NCBI GenBank assembly: GCA_003339415.1
Contig: PDHQ01000312.1
Span: forward strand, 1-38,308
Source: Ophiocordyceps camponoti-saundersi (nom. inval.)
Taxonomy: Eukaryota > Ascomycota > Sordariomycetes > Hypocreales > Ophiocordycipitaceae
Direction: 5' to 3'
Length of the DNA: 38,308 nucleotides
Positions 1 to 9,131 of this stretch are shown piece after piece. The stretch's first letter is position 1. Every line of letters begins with the position of its first letter. A program made the translations under genes and the position numbers. A model generated the notes under the pieces. The model made no database searches. It saw only the letters and a program-made list of their open reading frames with translations, and was not told the DNA's origin.

Positions 1-570
1 CTATAAAAGGCACGAATAGCGCTTAATTAAATAGTAACTCGACCGTTTCCTTATCCTAGGAGCTTCTAAGGATTAGAAGATAAAAAGCGGTTAAGATAGG
101 ATAGGGGCTATAACTAAGTATATAGCGCAAATTAGTTCTATCAAAGAGAGGAATATATTAAGCAATACTTAGCCCTCTAACCTTATATTTATAGCTATCT
201 CTAGAGTCGTATATTAAGTTAAGTCTTAGAGCGGACTTATAGTATTTTTTTTTTAGCAAAAACCCTATAAAATAGAATTATAACTTCGTTTTAAACCTTA
301 CACCTATTAGTAGGAATTACTAATTTAATTACCCGTTTCGAAATTTTAAGAGTTTATTTAAATAGTTATTCCCTTCTTTTAGCTTATTCCCTCTACTTTC
401 GTATAGCAAATCGACTTCTTATTATTTTCCCTATAGGGAATTACTATCTAGCTTAACCCTATATAGGAAGGGACACCGCCTTATATTAGTTAAAGACTTC
501 GGTTACGTAGGAAGTTACGCACTCTAGATATCTGCGAGGCTTACTTAGGGTATCCTTCTCCCCGCGCAAA
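1..570 (+). mobile_element. Family A element, 5' end outside the window
   Basis: Matches the family A consensus from just inside its 5' end through the shared internal landmarks: the aattaaatagt segment near 25, the paired ttagtt/agag motif near 132, the cttagag...gacttatagta segment near 225, and the gaattactatc segment near 439. The 3' end reads cccgcgcaaa instead of cccccgctaaa. RIP-degraded, with no coding frame. It continues upstream of position 1, so its target duplication cannot be checked. Confidence 0.75.
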
Positions 571-844
571 AGAAGCTTATTACGAATATAAGTAATATAA
601 GTAACTAAGAAGATATAATATAATAAAATAGGCTTATTTATTATATATTAAGAATAAAGGAATATTTAAAAGGCGTTTAAATAAAGATTTATTTTCTTCC
701 TAAGTATTCTTATAATTACGAGGGTTTATTATATATATATTATATTTTCTATAATTACGAAGAAAGGAACTAGTCTAGTATAGTTTAATAGCTAATAGGT
801 ATATAAAAACGGATTATAGGATAATATTCTTCTACTATATATAG
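571..844. other. AT-rich spacer, nothing recognised
   Basis: Strongly RIP-affected spacer between two family A elements. I see no coding frame, RNA gene or clear repeat; only short TA-rich runs around 600-760. The last four bases (atag) are the target duplication of the next element. Confidence 0.6.
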
Positions 845-1462
845 TTTAGCGGTAGTAATAGATACGCTTAAATAAAAACGAGCGCAAAACTTAGCTAGGG
901 GATTTCTAGGGCTTATATAGGGTTTAATTAAATAGTTTCTAAACCTTCTTCTTTTCCTAAGGGCATCTAAGGATTAGGATACGAAAGGTGAATAATATAA
1001 GACTAGGGTTATTACTAGGTATATAGCTTAGATTAGTTTCCCTCGAAAGAGGAAGAAATTAAGCAAGCAATTAGCCTCTAACTTTATCTTTATAGCTTTT
1101 ACAAAAGTCGTATATCGTAAGTCGAGTCTTAGAGAGGGCCTTAAGATAAAAACTCTACTAAATAGAATTATAACTTTATTTTTAACTCTATACTTTTACA
1201 CTATAAATTACTAATTTAAATACTTACTCTAGGGTCCCTAGCACTTAATTAAGTTAGTCTTATCTTCCCTTCTCTTTCTTCTCTTATCTCTATATAGAAA
1301 ACTAACTCCTTATTATTTTCTCTATAGAGAATTACTATCCGGCTTTTTCCCCTATAGCTAGAGACCCCCCCTTATATTAGTTAAAGCTTTTAGTTACCTA
1401 AAAAGTTACGCTACTTAGGTATCTACTACGCTTACTTAAGGTATCCTTCTTCCCCCGCTAAA
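845..1462 (+). mobile_element. Family A element, full length (618 bp), with 4-bp target duplication
   Basis: Begins tttagcgg and ends ccgctaaa, giving an 8-base perfect terminal inverted repeat with a few further matches. It is flanked by atag at 841-844 and atag at 1463-1466. The length equals that of the copy at 4986-5603. No open frame is visible, so this looks like a non-autonomous MITE-like DNA element. A solo LTR is less likely because the ends are not TG...CA even after allowing for RIP (TA...TA). Base use is the same RIP-saturated pattern as its surroundings. The superfamily is not known to me; a 4-bp duplication that is not TTAA narrows the options but does not settle it. Confidence 0.85.
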
Positions 1463-1519
1463 ATAGCTTATATTTAAAAAGGTATTATACGTTATACTTA
1501 TTTATATATAAAATTTTAT

Positions 1520-2440
1520 ATAGGATCGTTATTATCGTCGTAACTAAGTAATATATTAATAACTAGAAATATTAGCTTATTTAACTATATTATTATATCG
1601 TATAAAGCTTTAGGTATTCGCTTCTTAATCCTTAAAGAAATAGCAATAATAGTAGCTATCTCTTTACGTAAATTATCGAGCTCTTCCTAAGATATTTCCT
1701 AAAGGTTATCTATTAACCTAAATACCGGTTAGGGTAGAGGGAGAAAGATATTAGTACTTATTATAAAGAGTATTAATCCTAGGGCATAGGATTATAATTC
1801 CCTAGCACTAAACTCGAGAGCTATTCGGTAAATATAAAAATATAGGTATACGTTATTAGACGAAATATCCTCGCTAACGTAAGCGAAGGGGTTATAGTCT
1901 TCGTCGGTGAATATTTCGGAGCTAGTATTATCCGATATAATATTATCCTAGCTAGTAAGGGGAGAATCGTAATATAGGTCGTAATAATCGCGAGTATAAT
2001 ACCCGGTATAGGTATATTAAAGGAGGTATTAAAGTATAAAAGGATATTATTCCGAGAGGTCGAGTTAGATATAATAAGAAAGGGGTAATAACTTATAGGT
2101 ATTAGGGTTAGTTTTATTTATCGATCCTCTTAGTATACTCGTAGGATAAGAGAAATAATAAGAATAAAAGATATATAAGAGTAATAATAAGATAGGAGAC
2201 GAATAGGATTAAGAGAAATAATAGGTATATACCTAGGAATCGATATTCTCGAAATATAATATATTCCGATATAGATAGAGGCGATATAAGTAGAATACTC
2301 GGTTTCGATAAGTAATCGTAATATCCGAATATTTACGATCGAATAAAGTATAGCGGGTATTAAGTAAATATAAGGTATTATTACGATTAATTTAAGATCT
2401 TATATAAGAGGACTAGGGTCGCGGTTAGGCCGTTATTCTA
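1520..2440 (-). pseudogene. Family B coding relic, copy 1, unrecognised protein
   Basis: On the minus strand one frame stays readable from about 2090 down to 1520 (about 190 codons), with only scattered TAA/TAG at places that fit CAA, CAG or TGG. The N-terminal half is acidic, with runs such as SSEIFTDEDYNPFAYVSED. The C-terminal half is basic and helical, with EELDNLRKEIATIIAISLR followed by KKRIP. More minus-strand coding-like sequence continues to about 2440 in another frame. A diverged second copy with the same C-terminal motif is at 5640-6480. I do not recognise the family; it could be a gag-like or host-derived gene. It is dead: no Met codon and several stops. Confidence 0.55.
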
Positions 2441-2524
2441 GTCTTTCGTTAGAGGTAAGGGAGGTAAATAGAGAAGAGAACGGGGAAATAGGGGCTAAAA
2501 AATAAAGAGTATCGAATAAGATAG

Positions 2525-3160
2525 TTAAAGGGGGCGGAGATAGAAGGAAGATAGGATAAGTAAGGGAGGAGGAGAAGGAGAGGGGGAGTAAAATAGTATT
2601 AATATATATAATAATAGTACTAGTACGTAAAATATTAAGTAACGATAGGACTTTTTTTTTTTCTTACGGATATATTAGAGTTTAGGGAGTATATAAATAG
2701 ATCTCCGGAATAGTGTCCGATAGCCGTAGAGGTTTAAGAGAGAGATAGTAAGGTATATAAGGTAATAAGTTATAATCGGCAGAATACGAGAGATTAAATT
2801 CTAAGCGGATAGGAATAATATATAGTACTACGAATAATTAGTTTAAGGGGGCGGAGATAGAAAATAAGATAAGTAGGGGAGGAGGAGAAGGAGAGGGGGG
2901 GTAAAATAGTATTTATATATATAATAATAGTGCTAATACGTAAAAGATTAAATAATAATAGGAGTTTTTTTTTTTTTCTTACGGATATATTAGAGTTTAG
3001 GGAGTATATAAATATATCTCCGGTATAGTATCTAACGGCCGTAAAGGTTTAAGAGAGAGATAGTAAGGTATATAAGGTAACGAGTTATAATCGGCAGAAT
3101 ACGAGAGATTAAATTCTAGGCGGAGAGGAATAATATATAATATTATAAATAATTAGGCGG
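2525..3160. repeat. Tandem duplication of a ~317-bp unit
   Basis: Two adjacent copies start at about 2525 and 2841. Each runs from a ggggcggagata motif, through a purine-rich patch (gaggaggagaaggagag), a T-run with cttacggatata, and a segment around ccgtaga/aaggtttaagaga, to ggcagaatacgaga. The two copies are still very similar. Block B copy 2 has a single diverged version at about 6530-6800, so this is expansion in copy 1 or contraction in copy 2. Confidence 0.75.
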
Positions 3161-3540
3161 TTTATAATTAGCAGGATATAGGAGAGATCGAATCCCGGGC
3201 GGAGAGGAATAATATATAGTATTACGAATAATTAGATAGTTTATAATTAGTAGGATATAAGAAAGATTAAATCCCGGGCGGATAGGAATAATATATAATA
3301 CTACGAATAATTAGATAGTTTATAATTAGCAGAATACGAGAGATCGGATCCTAGGCGGATAGGAATAATATATAGTACTACGAATAATTAGGCGGTTTAT
3401 AATTAGCAGGATATAAGAGAGATTAAATCTTAGGCGGAGAGAAAGGATATATAGTACTACGAATAATTAGACGGTTTATAATTAGCAGAATACGAGAGAT
3501 CGGATCCCGGGCGGAGAGGAGAATATATAGTACTAAAAAG
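3085..3540. repeat. ~79-bp minisatellite array, about six units
   Basis: The motif gcagaatacgagagat (or the gcaggatata variant) recurs at about 3093, 3172, 3251, 3330, 3408 and 3484, a period of 76-79 bp. Each unit continues into a ggcggagaggaata motif, then tagtactacgaataatt and a gtttataatt segment. A first unit also occurs near 2780 inside the preceding duplication. Unit-to-unit differences include C/T and G/A changes consistent with RIP acting after or during expansion. No reading frame was assigned. Confidence 0.8.
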
Positions 3541-3750
3541 GTATAGACGGTTTAGGTAAAGAAGGGTAGGTAAGTAATAAAGTAGGGGAATACGGAAGTC
3601 GTAGGGGGATAGACCGTAAGATAGGGGGCGTATAGTTAGGATTAAGAGAGAGAAGGGGTTTAGTATACTAGTAAAAAATAGGTATAGATATTTATATATA
3701 AAGGTCCCTAAAAGGGATAAGCTATAAAGAAAAAAACGACGAAAGAAAAG

Positions 3751-3956
3751 GAACGTAGGATATATAGACTATATAAGTATTAGAGAGATAAGGGGTTTAG
3801 TAAAGTATTTAAAACCCGGATATATATATATTTAAAATTTAGTAAAGAGGATAGGCTAGAAAGAGAAACGACGAAAAAAAAATAAAAGAATATACCTATA
3901 TTAAAGAGTAAAATTATAAAATAAAGATAGGAGGTATTATATATTTAGGTACTGTG
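3751..3956. other. Spacer, nothing recognised
   Basis: Purine-rich and AT-rich RIP-affected DNA between the end of block B copy 1 and the inverted family A copy. No gene or repeat was identified. Confidence 0.5.
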
Positions 3957-4560
3957 GCGCGCGGCAAAGGGGATATACTAAGCGTGACCGTAATCTATAA
4001 CTAAGATAAGGGGGTGTTTAAATATTAGGGAATAAGCTAGTTTATATATATAGAATATAAAGAAGAAGTCGATTATATGCGGAGGGACTATAGTAACACC
4101 TAGGAAGCGTGACTTCCTATATAATAGTATCTATAATAGATATAGGGGTATCCCTAGCTATTAAAAATAGGCCGGATTATAATTATCTACGGTAATTAGT
4201 TAAGAAGTCGATTTTCTATATAAAAGCGGAAGAAAAGAGAAAATAGCTATTAGATTATTTAATTAAACTATCTAAATATCTAAAATAATGTTAAAGCCGG
4301 TAATCCGAGATATAAGGATATAAAATTTAAGGTATAGATATAATACTAGTTAATGTTTTTTTTTTTTTTTTTTTTTTTATAGTAAGCGGTCTCTAAGACT
4401 CGCCTTATAATATATAACCTTTATAATAGCTACGAAGAGAAGCTTAAAAGCTAGAGACCTACTATTTTCTTAATTTATAGAGGGGGGGGCAGACTACACT
4501 ATATACTCCGATTATAACCGCTATTTTACCTTAGCCGGCTTTATAATATTAATTTGCAAA
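3957..4560 (-). mobile_element. Inverted, diverged and lightly RIPped family A copy
   Basis: Reverse-complement matches to family A run in order: agaagtcgattttctatata (4204), atttaattaaact (4257), ctctaagactcgcc (4391), and tataatagctacgaagag (4423). The gcgcgcggcaaaggggatat segment near 3959 may be the eroded terminus. An insertion or rearrangement lies at about 3990-4110, and a 23-nt T-run lies at 4356-4378. This copy keeps more CA and TG than its neighbours (gtggc, gcgtgac, aacacc, gcagactacac) and is the only minus-oriented copy I found. Its ends are uncertain. Confidence 0.6.
4356..4378. repeat. Poly-T tract, 23 nt
   Basis: Uninterrupted run of 23 T inside the inverted family A copy, at the place where other copies have a short tttttact segment. 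Probably homopolymer expansion. Confidence 0.9.
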
Positions 4561-4985
4561 CTCTTAGGGATAGAGAAGACGTAAATATAAATTAATATAA
4601 AGCCGTATAAGTTTGTAATAGTATATTATCTCTATTTAGCGTTTATCTAAATATTTACTTAATCCCTTTCTTTAGAGAAAACTAGAATATAATATATATT
4701 ATTATTAGCCGTAATATTACTAGGTCCGCGCAGATAGCCTAAAGTATATAAGAATAATAGAGGCTATAAAAAATAAAGAAACTATTTTAATATACTTATC
4801 GAAGTCTAAAAAGGTCTTATATTTTTATCTAGGGTTATTATCTTCTAGTATATTTAAAATATCCGCGAAATAAGTATATACTATAATATATAGTTATACT
4901 ATAATAACGGTTAATATTATAATATTTTAAGATATATATATAAAGGAATATATTATAAGTTATAATATATATAACTAAATATTAT
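4561..4985. other. AT-rich spacer, nothing recognised
   Basis: RIP-degraded spacer. No frame stands out on either strand. The final ttat (4982-4985) is the target duplication of the next family A element. Confidence 0.5.
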
Positions 4986-5603
4986 TTTCGCGGCGGCGAT
5001 AGATATACCTAAGGAAAAACGCGCGCCTACCTTAGTTAGGGAACCGCTAAGAGCTCGTGCAGGGTCTAATTAAATAGTCCCTCAACCCCTTTTCCTTTTC
5101 CTAAGAGCTGCTAAGGGTTAATACGCGAAGGTGGCCGATTTAAGATAGGGGCGATCCCTGGGTATATAATATAGATTAGTTTTCCCTCGAAAGAGGACAA
5201 ATTAAGTAAGCAATTAGCCCCTAACTTTATCTTTATAGCTATTATAAAAGTCGTATATTGTAAGTTAAGTCTTAGAGAGACTTATAGTAAAAACTCTACT
5301 AAACGGAATTATAACTTTATTTTAAACTTTACACTTTTATACTCTAAATTACTATTTTAGATACTTATTCTAAAGTCCTTACTACTTAATTAAATAGTTT
5401 CTATCTTTTTCTCTCTTCCTTCTCTTATCTCTATATAAAAAACCGACTTCTTATTATTTTCCCTATAGAGAATTACTATCCGGCTTATCCCTCTATAGCT
5501 AGAGATCCCCCCTTATATTAGTTAAAAACTCTAATTACCTAAGAAGTTACGCCCCTTAAGTATCTACTATACTCGCTTAGGGTGTCCTTCTCCCCCCGCT
5601 AAA
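4986..5603 (+). mobile_element. Family A element, full length (618 bp), with 4-bp target duplication
   Basis: Begins tttcgcgg (one change from tttagcgg), ends ccgctaaa, and is flanked by ttat at 4982-4985 and ttat at 5604-5607. The internal landmarks match the 845-1462 copy throughout without a large indel, and the length is identical. No coding frame. The target duplication differs from that of the copy at 845, showing a separate insertion although both sit beside a family B block. Confidence 0.85.
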
Positions 5604-5639
5604 TTATATAATAGAATAATAATTATCGTAACGAAGTAA

Positions 5640-6480
5640 ATAATTAATAACTAGGTATATTAGACTAAGTTAAAGCTCTATTATACGGTATAATTCTTAA
5701 GGTATTCGCTTTTTAATCCGTAAAGAAGTAGTAATAGTAATAGCTATCTATTTGCGCAAAGCTTCGAGCTCTAACTAATATACTTCCTAAATATTATCTA
5801 TTAACCTAAATACTAAATAAGAGTTCGGGAGAAAGAGGTTTTTCCTTATAGAAGAGGATATTAGTCCTAGGGTATAAAACTAAAGATTAGTCGCGCTAAA
5901 CTTAATAGCTAGTCGGTAGATATAAAAGTAAAGATATATATCGTCTAATAAAATATCCTTATCGATATAAGAGAAGGGGATATAGTATTAATTAGCAGAC
6001 GTTTCCGAGATATTATTATCTAATAGAATATAATTACGATAGCTTAAAGGAGAATAGTAATAGAGTTAGTAGTAGTCGATAATATAATACCTAGTATACG
6101 TATATTAGAGAAAATACTAGAGTATAAAGGGATATTAGTTTAAGATATTAAGTTAGATATAATAGGGGGGATATAATACCTAATAAGGATAGGGGTTAGT
6201 TTTTTTATTACTTTCTTTAATATATATAAGGTATAAGGGAATAATAATAATATAAGTATATAAGAGAAAGAAATAAAAGGTAATATATACCTAGATATTA
6301 GTATTTCTAAAATAGGGTATATTACTATATAAATAAAGACGGTATAGATAGAAAACTCGATCTTAATAAGTAATTGAGATATCTAAGTAATCTTTATTAA
6401 AAAGGATATACCGAGTACTTAATAATCGCAGGGCGTCGTTATAATTAGTAAGAGACGTCTTATAAGACGATTACGGATAC
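5640..6480 (-). pseudogene. Family B coding relic, copy 2, unrecognised protein
   Basis: The minus-strand translation of about 5680-5880 gives the same ordered motif as copy 1: a LGLI..S segment, VFRLIDN, then LE.LRK.IA and SLRIKKRIP. It carries more stops than copy 1. Keeping the same motif in the same frame in two diverged copies supports the minus strand as coding. The function is not recognised. Confidence 0.5.
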
Positions 6481-7000
6481 TATTAGGACGCTATTTTCTA
6501 GCCGTTAAGGGTATAATAGGTAAGGAGAGGAGAAGATAAGGAGAAGGATAAGATAGAGCGAGCAGGAGAAGAGTAGAGGGAGAGTAAAATAAAAGGTAAT
6601 ATAAAAAATAATAATAGTAGTACGTAGGTAATTTAGGCTATTTAAAAAACATACTTTTTATATAAATATATAATAATATAGTAAAGTTAAAGAATAAAAA
6701 TTTAAGAGATTAGCCGTAAAGGTTTAAGTAAGATAGTAGGGAGCGTAAGATAACGAGTTACGGTTAAAAAAAATATAAGATATTAATACTAGAATAGAGA
6801 GGAATTAAGTATAATACTAGGAAGGATTAGACGATTTAGGTAAAAAGGAATAGGTAGGTAATAAGTAAAGTAATATAAATATTATAAGAGAATAGACCGT
6901 AAGATAAGTTAGGCGGGAGGAGTTTAGTAAACTAGTAAAATATAAATATTAAGACTAAAAGGACTTAAAGGGGATATAATAGGGGAAAAGGAAAATTAAA
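5640..7000. repeat. Family B duplicated block, copy 2
   Basis: Diverged counterpart of 1520-3750 (landmarks given there). It has one version of the ~317-bp unit (about 6530-6800) and one of the ~79-bp unit, so it may show the unexpanded state. RIP is heavy; few CA or TG remain apart from some GCA/TGC sites (for example 5757 and 5993). Confidence 0.65.
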
Positions 7001-7086
7001 AAAAAAAGTATAAGTATATATATATATATAAGGATAGATTATATAAAAAAAGAGTAAATATATATATATATAAGAGAATATATATA
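7001..7086. repeat. TA-rich simple sequence
   Basis: Two runs of alternating TA (about 7014-7030 and 7049-7066) inside A-rich DNA, next to the family A fragment that follows. No gene. Confidence 0.6.
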
Positions 7087-7262
7087 TTAGAGCGGTAATA
7101 GTTATACTTATACCTAAAGAAAACGTATATAAGTTTAGGATAGGCGCCTCTTAGGGATTTATATAGCGCTTAGTAAAATCCCTAAACTATTTTTTTTTTT
7201 TTTCGTTTATAAGACCTTCTAGGGATTAATATAAAAAGCGGTTAGGATAGGAAGGCGACTAT
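7087..7262 (+). mobile_element. Family A 5' fragment
   Basis: Starts ttagagcggtaatag, a degraded version of the family A 5' end. It keeps the ttagggatttatat segment, the aactatttttt segment and the ggattaatataaaaagcgg segment, then stops where the next copy begins at 7273. Only about 175 bp remain. Confidence 0.6.
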
Positions 7263-7272
7263 TATAAACTAG

Positions 7273-7690
7273 TTTGCGGCGGTAGCCGATATATAAAAGA
7301 GATAAAATACGCGTTAATATTAGCTAGGGAGCTCTTAGGAGCTTATATAGGGTTAGATTAAATAGTATCTTAACGCCTCCGCCCCCTTAAAAGCCTCTAA
7401 GGACTAGGATATAAAAGGGGTTAAGATAAGATAGAAGCTATTAGGAAGATATAGTATAGATTAGTTTCCCTTAAAAAGAGGAAGAAATTAAGGAATAATT
7501 AGCTCCTAACCTTATCTTTATAGCTATCTTAAAGGTAATATATAGTAAGTTAAGTCTTAAAGAGGACTTATAGTAAAAACTTTAGAAAAATGGAATTATA
7601 ACTTCGTTATAAATCCTATACCTTTATACTATAGATTACTAATTTAAATACTTATTCTAAAGTTTTTTTTTTTATACTTAATTAAATAGT
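7273..7690 (+). mobile_element. Family A element, 5' two thirds
   Basis: Begins tttgcggcggtag (one base missing from the terminal repeat) and matches family A to the tacttaattaaatagt segment at about 7675-7690. It then passes straight into an internal part of a second copy, suggesting recombination between two copies or a nested insertion. Confidence 0.7.
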
Positions 7691-7695
7691 TTTTT

Positions 7696-8107
7696 TAAAG
7701 TATATAAAGTAGTTTAGTTTCCCTTAAGTAAGGAAGAAATCGGGCAAGTAATTAGCCCTAGAGCTCTTCTTTAGATATATTATTAAAATTATATATTATA
7801 AATTAAGCCTTAGGTAGACTTATAGTAAAAACTCTAGCGAATAGAATTATAGCTTTACCTTAAACCTTACCTTTTATATAGCGGATTACTATATTAGATA
7901 TTTACTATAAGACTTTAAGAACTTAATTAAATTATTCCTAATATTATTCCTATAATTTCTTTTATTATTATATAGAAACTTAACTTTTAATAACCTTATT
8001 TATAAAAATTTACTATTTAGCTTACGGTCTTACCTGCTTAGAGGATATAGCTAGAGATTCCGCCTTAACTTAGTTAAAGACTACGGTAATAGACCTCCCG
8101 CACTAAA
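7696..8107 (+). mobile_element. Family A element, 3' two thirds
   Basis: Enters at the tagtttagtttccctt segment and continues to a recognisable end, cctcccgcactaaa (8094-8107). It is joined to the 5' part at 7273-7690, so the two together make an element with a duplicated middle. No clear 4-bp target duplication links 7269-7272 and 8108-8111, which argues against a single clean insertion. Confidence 0.65.
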
Positions 8108-8179
8108 ATAGTTAGTCTAATATAAAAGGTTATAATATATAATAATATATAGTTTAACCCTAATAACTATAATAATATT

Positions 8180-8645
8180 ACCGAGTTTACGATAAAAAAA
8201 CATATTAGTCTTAGCTAGGGAAGTATAAGAGGTTTATATAGGGTTTAATTAAATACTTTTTTAAACTTTTTTTTTTTTTCCCCTAAGGGCTTCTAGGGAT
8301 TAGGAAATAGAAGGTAATTAGGATAGGATAGGGGCTATACCTAGGTATATAGCGTATATTAGTTTCCCTTAAAAGAGGAAGGAATTAAATAAGATTTAGC
8401 CCTTAACCTTATTTTTATAGATATTATAAAAGTCGTAAATCGTAAGTTAAGTTTTAGAGAAAACTTAAGGTAAAAACTCTACTAAACGGAATTATAATAT
8501 CGTTTTAAACCTTACCCCTTTTCGCTAGAAGCTACTAATTTAAGTAATTATTTTAGAATACTAAAAGTTTAATATAGCGGTTTATATCTTCTATTATCTT
8601 ATTTCTCTTATCTTTAGCTATAAATATAGTATTTCTTTTATATAA
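8180..8645 (+). mobile_element. Family A element, 3' truncated
   Basis: From tttacgataaaaaaac, through ttagctagggaag (8211), ggtttaattaaata, gtttccctt near 8362 and gagaaaactta near 8457, to the eroded tcttatctttagc segment near 8616. The 3' terminal repeat is missing. It is followed by TA-rich sequence and then the coding relic at 8715. Confidence 0.65.
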
Positions 8646-8714
8646 TATAAGATAATATATAGTTATATAATAAATAAATATTTTAAATAATAATAATAAT
8701 TATTTATTTAAATA

Positions 8715-9130
8715 CCGAGTATATCTTAGAACTTAAAATTAATAGCTTTAAAGTATAGAATATAGGGGTTAGAGAAAGAGTAGGTAAAAGACTATAAATA
8801 GAGTTTATAGAAAACGAGTTAAAGTCGTTTAAATAAGAGGTCTAAAATTATAAATCGGAATTAGATTAGGTATATATAATATTAGGAGGTATCGGATAAT
8901 TTTAACTATAAACTAAGAAGTAACGAGTTATATAGTTATACTTAATAATATACGAGATTTTAAATTATAGCTCGCGCTAGATATCTAAGTTCTTAGTATT
9001 TACGTAACTAAGCTAGTAGCTTAAGTAGCTAGATAGCGTAGCTTAGATTCTTTATTATTATACTTACTAATTATATTATACTTATTCGCTACCTTTTATA
9101 GTAAAAGCCCTCTTATAATAATTATTATAT
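8715..9130 (+). pseudogene. Possible upstream exon(s) of the 9132-9902 relic
   Basis: Frame 1 from about 8743 to 9050 reads as a plausible hydrophilic protein interrupted by TAA/TAG that could be CAA, CAG or TGG, with a segment such as IEFIENELKSFK. It is followed at 9132 by a different frame that leads into the repeat-protein relic, so the two may be exons of one gene or separate remnants. No family is recognised and no splice sites can be called after RIP. Confidence 0.35.
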
Positions 9131-9131
9131 A

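Larger units (their letters stand above)
1520..3750. repeat. Family B duplicated block, copy 1
   Basis: Aligns by eye with 5640-7000. Shared landmarks include the ggtattcgct..ttaatcc segment (1612 and 5701), the ctattaacctaaatac segment (1709 and 5808), and the agaccgtaagata segment (3610 and 6893). The order is the same in both: minus-strand coding relic, purine-rich stretch, repeat unit, shared tail. This copy is longer because of tandem expansion at 2525-3540. A family A element sits close by in both blocks, but at different distances and with different target duplications, so those insertions look independent. Confidence 0.7.

Noticed and set aside
845..1462. Family A as a solo LTR
   Set aside because: LTRs end in TG...CA (TA...TA after RIP). 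Here the ends are TTT...AAA with an 8-base inverted repeat, and the flanking duplication fits a TIR element better.
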